Below are positions 13,489 to 20,935 of a stretch of 59,711 bases of DNA, one piece after another. Where the stretch lies: positions 1 to 59,711 of the IMG/VR virus record IMGVR_UViG_3300008448_000085, one strand, 5' to 3'. Source of the DNA: a virus. The notes under the pieces were generated by a model, which did no database searches, was not told where the DNA came from, and saw only the letters and a program-made list of their open reading frames with translations. Every line of letters starts with the position of its first letter. Within the stretch, counting starts at the first letter, position 1. The translations under genes and the position numbers were made by a program.

Positions 13489-14431
13489 GATGAAGCATCC
13501 CGATGGTGCCGAAGTCCGGAAGACGCTGCGGCGGGAACCCGTCCACTGAGCCGTAGGTCCAGCAGTCGCCGTTGTCCACGCAGACGTTGAAGTCTTCTGC
13601 GGAGGTGACGATCATGCCTGGAGGGCAGGGCGGGTAGTCCTTGGGCCAGTCCTTGATCGGCTGGTTCCATGGACCCCAGCTGTTCTGAATGAACCACACC
13701 GTGAACGGCCAGTACTCCAGCGTACTATCGTAGCCGGCAATCGCCATGTCATGGTTCCACCCCCCCGGCGTGCGGGTATGGATGTTCTTGCTGTTGGGCG
13801 ACGCTGCCCAAGATGCGTACTGCCCCGAGTGGGCGGCGTAGCCATTGAACATGGCGTCCATCAGGTCATCTTGCGTGCGCACGTTGGTGATCACGCCGAC
13901 CTTGTTCTTGCGGCAGAGTTCCTTGACGTTCTCAGGCACGCCAGAAGATCCCCATCGCGAGCCGATGGAAGAGTTGTACTTTGACAGGTCAACGACGCCT
14001 TCGTAGTTGGTTCGTACGAGGAACCCAACGTCTCGCTCAAACTGAGACGCACGGGCCGGGGCCATGCCTTCGCCGCCGTGACCTCGCGCCCCATAGGTAG
14101 GCTCGGTCGCCCCCATGGAGAACCAATCTTCTGGTTCTTTCTTGACGAGAATCTCGGTCGCCCTGGTCATGTCCCGGGCGTTGCGACTTCCGTGACTTAC
14201 GCAGTCTCCCGTCGTTTGCTTTTCAGTGAAGCATCGCTTGTCCAGCTTGGTTGCGTACTGCCAGAGCAGCGCCCGCTTGCCCTTGCCGGAACCTTTGATG
14301 TTCGGCTCATCGAAGTACTGGTACTTCTGGCTCTCAAGGAACTCCATCTTCGCACGCATGTCGAAGATGTAACCCTTCATCCCGTCTTCGTAAGCGCGGA
14401 ACAGGGAGTACGGTGTGTCTAACTCACTCAC
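13478..14431 (-). CDS. Papain-like (C1A) cysteine protease
   Basis: 317 residues with the full C1A catalytic set: nucleophile C77 in QTTGDCVSHG (oxyanion Gln at 72), H227 in GGWNHDMAIAGYD, and N250 in IQNSWGPW. No signal peptide or obvious long inhibitory propeptide is seen. The fold length fits a catalytic domain with insertions. Proteases of this class are uncommon in phages. Placed among small membrane proteins and a subtilisin, it may degrade a proteinaceous wall or host proteins rather than mature the capsid. Confidence 0.85.
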   Translation of the reverse strand: MSELDTPYSLFRAYEDGMKGYIFDMRAKMEFLESQKYQYFDEPNIKGSGKGKRALLWQYATKLDKRCFTEKQTTGDCVSHGSRNARDMTRATEILVKKEPEDWFSMGATEPTYGARGHGGEGMAPARASQFERDVGFLVRTNYEGVVDLSKYNSSIGSRWGSSGVPENVKELCRKNKVGVITNVRTQDDLMDAMFNGYAAHSGQYASWAASPNSKNIHTRTPGGWNHDMAIAGYDSTLEYWPFTVWFIQNSWGPWNQPIKDWPKDYPPCPPGMIVTSAEDFNVCVDNGDCWTYGSVDGFPPQRLPDFGTIGMLHHGE

Positions 14432-14846
14432 ACTGAGCCTCCACAGCCTTCATCCCGGCGGCGATCTTGGCTGCCATGTCCTTGTCCATGGGCAGGTTTT
14501 CCAGCGGGTAGTGTTCCGCCAAGACTTTCTCCACCGCCACATCCAAGCCGGGATACTTTCCAACCAAGTCGGTTCCACCCGCGGCCAGCTGCAGAGCGTC
14601 ACGGTAGACGCTGCGCCATGCTGAAGTGGTAGTGATCAGCCGGCCCGAGTCCCTTGCAACTACATCAGCCAGCGCACGGTAGAGGCTGGCGAGCTTTGCC
14701 CGGTCGGAGGAGGAGGCCGACTGCAGGGCGGTGGCAACGGGACCCGTGGCAGCTGGCCGCGGGGAACTGACAAAGGACGCTAGGACCACCAAGGCCGCAA
14801 GCGCGAGCGGGATTAGCCGAGTAGGGCTTTGAGCAGCTGACTGCAT
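14424..14846 (-). CDS. Exported or membrane-anchored protein
   Basis: 140 residues with an N-terminal hydrophobic segment (LIPLALAALVVLASFV, residues 11-26) acting as signal or anchor, then a helical domain. It overlaps the protease start by eight bases. Located in the putative lysis cluster; function unknown. Confidence 0.6.
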   Translation of the reverse strand: MQSAAQSPTRLIPLALAALVVLASFVSSPRPAATGPVATALQSASSSDRAKLASLYRALADVVARDSGRLITTTSAWRSVYRDALQLAAGGTDLVGKYPGLDVAVEKVLAEHYPLENLPMDKDMAAKIAAGMKAVEAQCE

Positions 14847-15010
14847 GCTTCGACCACCTGGGGGTTGTTGGATGATTCCTTGATCGCCATGACCGCTTCG
14901 ATGGATTGCATGGTGTTGGTTCGCTTGGGCAGCTTGATGCTCGGCAGGACGAACTGCACCACCACCACTGCGGCGAGGATGGCAAGGGCGACGATCTGGA
15001 AGGCAGTCAT
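14813..15010 (-). CDS. Small single-pass membrane protein
   Basis: 65 residues. Residues 3-24 form a hydrophobic helix (FQIVALAILAAVVVVQFVLP); the rest is a soluble helical tail. Overlaps the subtilisin stop by four bases. Possible holin component or anchor. Confidence 0.6.
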   Translation of the reverse strand: MTAFQIVALAILAAVVVVQFVLPSIKLPKRTNTMQSIEAVMAIKESSNNPQVVEACSQLLKALLG

Positions 15011-15951
15011 AGAATCTTGGCTCCCGGTATGAAGATGGTGACGCCGGCCACTGACTGAGCGACCGAGTAGTTCAGAAGACTGTGGGGATCAAGCAGCCCC
15101 CAGCCGTAGACGTTGTCTCGCCCCTTGTCCCCGGCGTCCTTGCATGTCTGGGACAGGGCCTTGATCGCAGTGGCGTGATCGATCTTCTTGCCGTCACGCT
15201 TGGCAGCGGACACATACAACGACAAGGTCCCGGCCACAAACGGTGCCGCCATGCTGGTGCCCGACACCGTGGCGTAGCCGTCGTTCAACCATGTGGAAGT
15301 GATGTCGCATCCCGGGGCCGCGACCACAATCTCCTTCCCCCTGCTGGAGAACTCACAGGCGGCGCCGGTTCGATCTACCGCACCGACGCCAATCGTTTCC
15401 GCAAACGCGGCGGGAAAGTTAACCGCACCGCCGTCGTTCCCAGCCGCACAGACAACGATCACCCCCTCTCGGCAAGCCAGCTTGATGGCCTCATGGAGCC
15501 TGGAGTCAGGCTTGGGTGAACCAAGCGACATGCAAGCAATGTCGCACTTTGTTTCGGCGGCATGGTAGACCGCTTGGGCAACGGCCTCGTTACTGCCCAT
15601 GCCGCTATGACCGAGGACCTTCAACGACAGGAGCTTGGCCTCCGGGGCGATGCCCTTGGCCAGGCCCCTGCGAGCGGCGATCACGCCTGCTACGTGTGTC
15701 CCATGTCCGACAGTATCTTCAAACGACGAGTCGGACGAGAAGTTCCGCCAGTCGGCAACCGCATCGATCAGGGCGCTGTGCTTGGAGATGCCGGTGTCGA
15801 TCACCGCCACCGTCACGCCCTCGCCCTTGGACTGCTTCCACAGTTCCGGGACGCCGTACGACTCCACACCCCAATCCACACCGTCCTTGTCGGACAACGG
15901 TATGCTGCCAAACTCAACACGGTACGGGGGGAGGTGAACGTACTCACTCAT
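15007..15951 (-). CDS. Subtilisin-like serine protease (S8)
   Basis: 314 residues with all catalytic residues: D52 (VAVIDTG), H83 (GHGTHVAG), oxyanion N172 (AAGND) and S233 (GTSMAAPFVAG). Length equals a bare catalytic domain, and there is no signal peptide or propeptide, as in intracellular subtilisins. ATG overlaps the upstream stop. With the C1A protease 600 bases downstream it forms an unusual two-protease module in a phage with no recognisable peptidoglycan hydrolase. Confidence 0.9.
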   Translation of the reverse strand: MSEYVHLPPYRVEFGSIPLSDKDGVDWGVESYGVPELWKQSKGEGVTVAVIDTGISKHSALIDAVADWRNFSSDSSFEDTVGHGTHVAGVIAARRGLAKGIAPEAKLLSLKVLGHSGMGSNEAVAQAVYHAAETKCDIACMSLGSPKPDSRLHEAIKLACREGVIVVCAAGNDGGAVNFPAAFAETIGVGAVDRTGAACEFSSRGKEIVVAAPGCDITSTWLNDGYATVSGTSMAAPFVAGTLSLYVSAAKRDGKKIDHATAIKALSQTCKDAGDKGRDNVYGWGLLDPHSLLNYSVAQSVAGVTIFIPGAKIL

Positions 15952-16276
15952 CGGGCGAAAGCGTCTCCAGCGCCAGGAGAATCAGGCGGAGGATTGGGAT
16001 CAGGCTGGACGCCACAAAGGCCCAGTCCAAACCGAGAGCGGAGTACTCAGCCCCCAGGGTGAAGGCGCCGATCTCGTTGTCTTCATCCCATTCGTACGCC
16101 TGCATGGCACGGAGGTCGGATTCCGACAGGACGGGGATGATCAGGCGGGCGACCTTGTCAACGATCTCCCACTTGGCAACGACCGGCAGGTCCTTGCTGT
16201 ACGCCTTCACCACCTCCAGGACTTTCGTCAGGAGGTCACGGTGAGCCAGAAGCCACTGCAGCATCCTCAGATTCAT
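15944..16276 (-). CDS. Hypothetical protein with C-terminal membrane helix
   Basis: 110 residues. N-terminal helices, then a hydrophobic segment near residues 84-106 (WAFVASSLIPILRLILLALETL). Overlaps the protease start by eight bases. Part of the membrane-protein series around the proteases. Confidence 0.6.
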   Translation of the reverse strand: MNLRMLQWLLAHRDLLTKVLEVVKAYSKDLPVVAKWEIVDKVARLIIPVLSESDLRAMQAYEWDEDNEIGAFTLGAEYSALGLDWAFVASSLIPILRLILLALETLSPDE

Positions 16277-16643
16277 GGTCTACCTCATGGTCCAAACAGG
16301 CAACGGCCACAACGGCATGGCCGGCGATGTCCATCAACGTCTCTCTTATGTCTATTGTCCGCAGGGAACCCCGGAGCCTGCGGCACTTCTCCCCCACCCG
16401 GGCGACTTGGTATTTCCACGGGATAATCCCGTCTTCCTTCACCCCAAGGGCGTTCTCCAGGGGGCTTTCCTTGCACCCGTAGTAACCCCGTTTCCGGGAG
16501 AGCAGCCGCCAGAGCTTGAGGCAGATGCCCCAGTACGGATCATCCGCCAACAGCTCTGAGAGTTCACCAAGCAATCTCTCGCAGCGCCCGCTGGATTCGG
16601 CCGTACTCAGCCCAGAAGGTGGGGTGATGGTGGGGGTCAGCAT
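16236..16643 (-). CDS. Possible nucleotide-modification-associated (DUF1599/DUF6378-like) protein
   Basis: 135 residues from ATG 16643. A helical pattern KRGYYG, then VARVGEKCRRLRG and RETLMDIAGHAVVAVACL, recalls phage domains of unknown function related to nucleotide pyrophosphohydrolases (signature R-gn-D-DIAGYA). Catalytic EExxE motifs are not obvious. The assignment is tentative. Confidence 0.45.
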   Translation of the reverse strand: MLTPTITPPSGLSTAESSGRCERLLGELSELLADDPYWGICLKLWRLLSRKRGYYGCKESPLENALGVKEDGIIPWKYQVARVGEKCRRLRGSLRTIDIRETLMDIAGHAVVAVACLDHEVDHESEDAAVASGSP

Positions 16644-16908
16644 CGTTGTCCTCCGTGTCCACAAGGTAGTTACACCGGGCATGCGCCCACTCCTCAACAA
16701 AGCTGTCAACAAGGTTGTCCTTATCCTGGGTATTCAGCAGGCAGATGATTCCGCGGTCTTCCTCCGCGTCGAACTGGAACGTGCCCAGCGTGTTGTCCAT
16801 CTGCTTGCCCGACCGCAGGCATACCCGTACCGGAAACAGCAGGGGGAATCGGTTGTCCATCCACCGCTTCAGCCGCCGCAACAATTTCTTCCGCCAGTCT
16901 GGGTCCAT
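16564..16908 (-). CDS. Possible small zinc metalloprotease-like protein, altered motif
   Basis: 114 residues. LVDSFVEEWAHARCNYL (66-82) followed by HHHPTFWAEYGRI (93-105) matches a small phage metalloprotease-like family that normally reads V-H-E-W-A-H...H-x-x-x-W-G. Here the first zinc-binding His is Glu72, with E73 and H76 retained. Activity is therefore doubtful. Overlaps both neighbours; an alternative start at 16857 is possible. Confidence 0.45.
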   Translation of the reverse strand: MDPDWRKKLLRRLKRWMDNRFPLLFPVRVCLRSGKQMDNTLGTFQFDAEEDRGIICLLNTQDKDNLVDSFVEEWAHARCNYLVDTEDNDADPHHHPTFWAEYGRIQRALREIAW

Positions 16909-17191
16909 CGGTGAGCCTCACAATAAGCAGCCAGTCCCTGCCGTTCCTGCGATGGAGGACAACCGGAACCTTGTCCCCGGCATCGCGAACGGCCTGATCC
17001 ATCCACCTATAGGGATTGCCTGCCTCGCACCGCTTGACCTCCAGATGTAGGTTTTCATGGGAGGAAACCACATCCGGCGACTCTGTTCCGCCAGCGAACT
17101 GCTGGCCACGCCGGGCCTGACCGCCAAAGATGGAGGCCCACTCCTTGGCTGCGTCCCTCTCGCCCCGGGCACCCTTGTCTCGGCTTCTCAT
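16721..17191 (-). CDS. PD-(D/E)XK resolvase-like endonuclease
   Basis: 156 residues. The N-terminal 100 match the Hjc-like nuclease pattern: RDKGARGERDAAKEW with E11, then SPDV with D40, then LEVKR with E51 and K53, then a MDQAVRDAG helix. Such phage enzymes cleave branched DNA during recombination and packaging. The last 45 residues are low-complexity and overlap the next gene by 188 bases. Confidence 0.75.
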   Translation of the reverse strand: MRSRDKGARGERDAAKEWASIFGGQARRGQQFAGGTESPDVVSSHENLHLEVKRCEAGNPYRWMDQAVRDAGDKVPVVLHRRNGRDWLLIVRLTDGPRLAEEIVAAAEAVDGQPIPPAVSGTGMPAVGQADGQHAGHVPVRRGGRPRNHLPAEYPG

Positions 17192-17439
17192 CGCTTACAC
17201 CTCACGGTGATGAAGGTTCCGATGAACGCACCTGTGGCCAAGGGAAACAGGTACAGGATGTTCTTGGAGTAGGACACAACCCCAAAGGCCAAGAGGGAGT
17301 ACAGGACCGACGAGACGGCTGCCGCCTTAAGGGCGTTCCTCTCCTCCACGCAGATGATGTAGTAGGCGTAGAGCATGTCCACAACGATGTAGACCAGGAG
17401 GATCAGGGCGGCGGTTCCGAAAGAAAAATCGTCACTCAT
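17188..17439 (-). CDS. Multi-pass small membrane protein
   Basis: 83 residues with three hydrophobic segments (about 8-28, 36-55 and 60-78) and a short cytosolic link. Size and topology are those of a class I holin, and similar phage proteins exist without assigned role. It is a leading holin candidate in this genome. Confidence 0.6.
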   Translation of the reverse strand: MSDDFSFGTAALILLVYIVVDMLYAYYIICVEERNALKAAAVSSVLYSLLAFGVVSYSKNILYLFPLATGAFIGTFITVRCKR

Positions 17440-17678
17440 TTATTCCACCTCGCATGCTGGAGTTGCGAGTGCCGGGCCTCTACTTCCTGGAGGTAGGGGA
17501 ACTGCTCAACGATGAGCTTCACCACCTCGCCCGACCGCTTCTTGTCCAGCACCCTGGCGTTCTGGTTGATCCACGTAGCCACGGGATTCCCCAGCTGCCG
17601 GTCGCGGCCTTCTGTCTCGGACTCCCACCAGTAGTCGATGGTGAAGGAGTTCGTCTTCACGCGGTCACCCGTCAGCAT
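17436..17678 (-). CDS. Small hypothetical protein
   Basis: 80 residues, ATGA overlap with the downstream gene. Soluble and charged; the segment KLIVEQFPYLQEVEARHSQLQHA looks coiled. Function unknown. Confidence 0.6.
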   Translation of the reverse strand: MLTGDRVKTNSFTIDYWWESETEGRDRQLGNPVATWINQNARVLDKKRSGEVVKLIVEQFPYLQEVEARHSQLQHARWNK

Positions 17679-18048
17679 TGTCTGGCTCCCTGGAGGACAT
17701 GTAGGCGCCCATCACTTCCAGCATGTGGTGCGGCCTGTGTTTTCCGGCACCGACCGACAGGATGTAGGCCGACAGGGTTTCCCCGCTCTGGATGTCCGCG
17801 AGGTCGGCCACCAGCCGACCGTACTCGTCACGGATGCAGTCGTAGGGAATGAGCCTTAGCCGCTCGGCATCGGCGTGAATCTCGCACCAGTCAACGATGT
17901 GCTGCATGGCGTCATGGTGACACCACACGCCGGCCACGGTGACGGCCATCTCGTACCGCGACCGGGACAGGGGGCAGTACGTTTTGACCAGCAGCGTGTC
18001 ACTGCGGGTGACGCGGGAGATGGTGACTATGGGGTTCGACTCGTCCAT
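17665..18048 (-). CDS. Degenerate staphylococcal-nuclease-like domain protein
   Basis: 127 residues. DTLLVKTYCPL, then RLRLIPYDCIRDEYGRLVADLADI and LSAYILSVGAGKHRPHH, follow the OB-fold order of SNase-like phage proteins (D-x-Y-G-R-x-L/V). Several canonical catalytic Arg/Glu positions are not clear, so it may be a binding protein rather than a nuclease. Confidence 0.45.
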   Translation of the reverse strand: MDESNPIVTISRVTRSDTLLVKTYCPLSRSRYEMAVTVAGVWCHHDAMQHIVDWCEIHADAERLRLIPYDCIRDEYGRLVADLADIQSGETLSAYILSVGAGKHRPHHMLEVMGAYMSSREPDNADG

Positions 18049-18425
18049 GATCCGACGTTGCGCTCTCGTTCCTTGAGGTAGAAGTCAGGCAGTGGGGCCG
18101 GCTCGTAACCGAGATGCTTCTTGTGCTTGAGGTAAGCCAGGAACTCAGGGCCATAGTTATCCGGGTCACACTCCTGCTTGAGGCCTAATAGTATACGCTT
18201 GTTCAGTTCCGGAAAGCAACCGACAATCTTGCCACTGTGGTAGATGCCGTGACAGCGGTCGCAGAGTCTCAAGTAATTCCGCACATCATGCTTGCGACCC
18301 GCGCCGCCGATGATGTGATGGACCTCCAAGCTGCGCCGGCCATCTGACTCAGGCCAGTGGCACACAGCACAACAGCGATGCTCGGCCACCCATTCCAGAA
18401 GGGCGGCACGTTCAGCCTTGTTCAT
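18027..18425 (-). CDS. HNH endonuclease
   Basis: 132 residues from ATG 18425. CCAVCHWPES, then LEVHHIIGGAGRKHDVRNYLRLCDRCHGIYH gives the HNH fold: two zinc-binding C-x2-C pairs, catalytic HH, and Asn in VRNYLRLC. It overlaps the endonuclease VII-like gene upstream. Could be a homing endonuclease or a packaging-associated nuclease. Confidence 0.75.
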   Translation of the reverse strand: MNKAERAALLEWVAEHRCCAVCHWPESDGRRSLEVHHIIGGAGRKHDVRNYLRLCDRCHGIYHSGKIVGCFPELNKRILLGLKQECDPDNYGPEFLAYLKHKKHLGYEPAPLPDFYLKERERNVGSWTSRTP

Positions 18426-18855
18426 TCTGTCTCTCCAGATCGCGAGACAGGTATTGGATGGCGCGCGACAGCCTGGACATGCACTCCCCATGCTCACCAG
18501 ACATGGCGATGTTGCAGAGGTGGCAGACAACGCCACGCACATGGCCAAGGTTGTGGCAGTGATCTATCCGAAGATCGGAACCGACTAGCGGTTTGCCGCA
18601 GCACTGGCAGTTGGGAACCTGCCAGAAAGCAAAGACCTCATCAACCGAAACCTTGTAATTGAGCGCTACCTTCTTGGCCCGATACAGAATCGGATCGGCC
18701 TTGCGCTTGCGACACTGCGACTCGCGAACCTTCCGGCACACGCATTCCTTGCAGTGCCAGTTCAATCCATCCGGGGTTTTGGCCCGCTTGCCAAACGCGC
18801 TGATCGGCTTGTCCTCGCCGCAGCTGGGGCACCTTTTCCGTGCTTCAGATATCAC
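18412..18855 (-). CDS. Endonuclease VII-like HNH nuclease
   Basis: 147 residues from GTG 18855. N-terminal zinc ribbon CPSCG...DGLNWHCKEC (9-38); C-terminal CQCCGKPL, then LRIDHCHNLGHVRGVVCHLCN, the T4 endonuclease VII pattern. This family resolves branched DNA, and many members are homing endonucleases. A seven-codon leader (ATG at 18866, MKERDI) overlaps its ribosome-binding site. First gene of its operon, below two promoter-like sequences. Confidence 0.8.
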   Translation of the reverse strand: MISEARKRCPSCGEDKPISAFGKRAKTPDGLNWHCKECVCRKVRESQCRKRKADPILYRAKKVALNYKVSVDEVFAFWQVPNCQCCGKPLVGSDLRIDHCHNLGHVRGVVCHLCNIAMSGEHGECMSRLSRAIQYLSRDLERQNEQG

Positions 18856-18892
18856 GCTCCTTCATCGTTCCTACCTCCGTAGGGCGTGGCGT

Positions 18893-18920
18893 AGTGTACG
18901 GGCGATCACTTTTGAGTCAA
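18893..18920 (-). promoter_or_regulatory. Promoter TTGACT-N16-TACACT
   Basis: On the minus strand TTGACT (18920-18915) and TACACT (18898-18893) are separated by 16 bases, and transcription would begin near 18886, 20 bases before the leader ATG. The same two hexamers and spacing recur at 50551-50578 before the glycosyltransferase/terminase operon, so they are probably read by one polymerase form. Confidence 0.65.
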
Positions 18921-19237
18921 CATTAGATCGCGAAGAGGCGCAGTGACTCCCAGCGAAAACGCCGGAAGTCAATCGCTTAGACCGCGATTTCGGCGGCAGC
19001 GACAGGATGCTGATTGTTTAACGCCGTTGTATCCTTCTCTCCCAGACACGGCGCTTGCGGTTGGCTGTGGCCCGGGGAGGGCGGAGTCACCAGTTCCCAT
19101 CCCCTCAGTCGCAAGAGTTCGGATGGATTGCCTTCCGGCGGGTCACATCCGTGTTGCCCCCTCTTGTTACATCCCATGCGGGACAGGTTGGCGGGGAGCC
19201 GATCTGCAGGCCATGTGCCCTTCCGCGGGCTATGTCG
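18921..19237 (-). ncRNA. Possible leader or non-coding RNA between two promoters
   Basis: About 315 bases with no convincing gene, transcribed leftward if the promoter at 19244-19271 is used. It contains a 12-bp hairpin (18944-18971, loop UUUU) with two G-U pairs that exist only in the minus-strand RNA, and a 6-bp hairpin just upstream (AATCGC/GCGATT). An 88-codon ORF here (18977-19243) lacks a good ribosome-binding site. Identity unknown. Confidence 0.35.
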
Positions 19238-19243
19238 GTCCAA

Positions 19244-19271
19244 ATAATAACAGACTGTCTTCCTGAGTCAA
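19244..19271 (-). promoter_or_regulatory. Promoter TTGACT-N16-TATTAT
   Basis: On the minus strand TTGACT (19271-19266) and TATTAT (19249-19244), 16-base spacer. It overlaps the end of gene 19268-19960 and would start a transcript near 19237, upstream of the second promoter at 18893-18920. Confidence 0.55.
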
Positions 19272-19960
19272 ATCGTCGCCAAGCCCTCTGGCGTGGCCCC
19301 AGAAGGCTGCATGCCTCCAGGCGGTACAGCCACCCCAGAAATAGTGGACGCCCGTCCAGCGTCACCTGCGGGCCTGTAATAGTATCTCTCGTCTTGGCTG
19401 ACATCCCACTCGCAGGACTCAGCCTGATAAATGTCCTTCTGCACCCGGTATCCGCACGCCACAGGATCGGGTGTGGCACCGCAGAAGTAGCCGTCCTTCC
19501 ATGCTATGCGATTGGTCGGCAGGGCCGCGAGGTTGCCGTCCTCCAAGGCCATGACATGGGCGCACTTGTTCTGTTCCGGCGTCAGTGTAAAGCCAGGGCG
19601 CTCTGACGAGTTGGGCAACCAATCGACTGTAAACAGGTAGCTGCCGGGGGCTTTGCCGGATCGCAGGTAGCAGTCTGCCTGATGATCTCTTAGGTACGAA
19701 AACACCGTCACAACCGGACGGTCGCTGAAGCAGTCCCAAAGCTGAACATCCCCCAGCGGTCGGCCGGCATGGCCGGTCAACGTCAGGGCATGGATTGGAA
19801 CCCCGCGGTAGTGCGCCCCTGATTTCAGCATGACATGAAAGCCCAGCGCCCTCCCGGTAATGGATTGTATGGCGAAGGCATAGGCCTCTTCATGTCCGGA
19901 GTTCTTGCTGATGAACTCTCGCCTGACGAAACAGCTCAGATACGGGATGTCAGCGTTCAT
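19268..19960 (-). CDS. Conserved phage hypothetical protein
   Basis: 230 residues from ATG 19960 (MNADIPYLSCFVRREF). LGFHVMLKSGAHYRGVPIHAL, then LQLWDCFS, VTVFSYLR, GSYLFTVDW and NKCAHVMALEDGNLAALPTNRI, is a family I recognise from several phage genomes, function unknown. It ends the recombination operon, and its stop lies inside the next promoter. Confidence 0.7.
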   Translation of the reverse strand: MNADIPYLSCFVRREFISKNSGHEEAYAFAIQSITGRALGFHVMLKSGAHYRGVPIHALTLTGHAGRPLGDVQLWDCFSDRPVVTVFSYLRDHQADCYLRSGKAPGSYLFTVDWLPNSSERPGFTLTPEQNKCAHVMALEDGNLAALPTNRIAWKDGYFCGATPDPVACGYRVQKDIYQAESCEWDVSQDERYYYRPAGDAGRASTISGVAVPPGGMQPSGATPEGLATI

Positions 19961-20180
19961 CAATCTTCCACGCCTCTTCGCAGTCGAACACATTCGGCGC
20001 CCGCTCCCCGGCCTGTGACATGTCCACCACCCCCGGGTAGTGACGCATGAGCCGGCGAGCCTCATCGCGTACGTGGCGGGGGATTTTCTTGTATCCATCC
20101 GGCAGGCTGGGGTGCATCAGCCGCAGGAGAAAGCCCCTGGTGCTAAGGACTGATCGGGTTCGCTGGCTGGGAAGAGTCAT
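19950..20180 (-). CDS. BPSL0761-like small phage protein
   Basis: 76 residues. QRTRSVLSTRGFLLRL, then IPRHVRDEARRLMRHYPGVVDM, matches a widespread small phage/prophage family named after Burkholderia BPSL0761; function unknown. Overlaps the next start by 11 bases. Confidence 0.6.
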   Translation of the reverse strand: MTLPSQRTRSVLSTRGFLLRLMHPSLPDGYKKIPRHVRDEARRLMRHYPGVVDMSQAGERAPNVFDCEEAWKIDER

Positions 20181-20276
20181 GTGGTCACCAGAACGTATTA
20201 GAAAACGTGCGGTTTGCGTTGCTTTTCAATCATGACTGGGGTGTTACGCAGCAGCGTGCTGCATAATTGCTGGTTC
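20181..20276. other. Short intergenic region with hairpin
   Basis: 96 bases without a gene. GCAGCA/TGCTGC with a 3-base loop lies near 20250-20264, just past the stop of gene 20277-20543. There is no T-tract, so terminator function is doubtful. A weak TTGAAA lies upstream of 20180 without a well-spaced -10. Confidence 0.4.
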
Positions 20277-20543
20277 TCAGTCCCGATACTTCGCCTTGAG
20301 CGCCTTTAGCACCTTGCCTGCCGTTGTGTGTCCAGCCGCCGTCATCTCCAATCCGCCCAATAGAAAACCAGTCTGCTCGGCATACTTGCCCATCATTGTG
20401 ACCGCTTGATGCGCCGCTTCGCTCTGCCGCTTCAGCAACGCCCGAAGGGCTACGATCTCGTCGCGGGCATCATGGAGCGTCTCGCCGGCGTCTTCCGCTT
20501 CCCCGTCCTCCAGCCATCGGCTGATGCGTGTCACAACGTCCAT
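20277..20543 (-). CDS. Small coiled hypothetical protein
   Basis: 88 residues from ATG 20543 (MDVVTRISRWLEDG). The middle is a charged coiled coil (ARDEIVALRALLKRQSEA). GGGAAAAG upstream supports this start over the longer frame. Function unknown. Confidence 0.6.
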   Translation of the reverse strand: MDVVTRISRWLEDGEAEDAGETLHDARDEIVALRALLKRQSEAAHQAVTMMGKYAEQTGFLLGGLEMTAAGHTTAGKVLKALKAKYRD

Positions 20544-20602
20544 GTCACTTTTCCCATGAGAACCACGCGATGCAGCGGACGAGCCGCTGATCGCTGGCGT
20601 TC

Positions 20603-20935
20603 TCATCCCCGCGTCCGCTCCAGCAAGGAGCGAAGTACGCCCGCTCTGTCTGACCACAGGCCGGCAAACGATTGCCGTCCATCGCATGCCGTGTTCAGCT
20701 CCTCCTCAACCTTGCATGCGGCAACAGCCATCTTGATGGCTGCCCGCTCCGCGTCGGTGAGCGGACTTCCCTTCACGCTCCACTCTTCGACTTCAAACTC
20801 CATGAACCCGCGACGGGCGTTCTCTTCGGCGACGTGGGCGTTTGCCGCCTCTTCGGTGGCGAAGATGTCAAACAGGTGCCACTCGTCTCCGTCCTCGCCG
20901 CTGCCGCCGTTGGTCACTAGCCATACGCTCGTCAT
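20603..20935 (-). CDS. Hypothetical protein, LLERT C-terminal family
   Basis: 110 residues. The C-terminal half (LTDAERAAIKMAVAAC ... VLRSLLERTRG) resembles the end of the upstream gene (LTAKEREAIEWYAG ... TLRRLLERTK), a common small phage motif. The N-terminal half has WLVTNGGSGEDGDEWHLFDIFAT. Function unknown. Confidence 0.6.
   Translation of the reverse strand: MTSVWLVTNGGSGEDGDEWHLFDIFATEEAANAHVAEENARRGFMEFEVEEWSVKGSPLTDAERAAIKMAVAACKVEEELNTACDGRQSFAGLWSDRAGVLRSLLERTRG

Noticed and set aside
15360-15380. tRNA-like GGTTCGA stretch
   Set aside because: Inside the subtilisin gene with no acceptor or anticodon stems; no tRNA genes were found.
15516-16244. 242-codon plus-strand ORF over the subtilisin gene
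   Set aside because: The minus frame carries the full S8 motif set; the plus frame is Arg/Ser-rich shadow.
18930-18995. Second hammerhead-like pattern on the minus strand (GAAA, 6-bp hairpin, UU, 12-bp hairpin)
   Set aside because: The position of CUGANGA reads ACUGCGCC and no stem II can form, so the catalytic core is absent.
19905-19945. CTGATGA followed by GAAA on the plus strand
   Set aside because: The bases between cannot form stem II, and the segment is inside a coding gene on the other strand.
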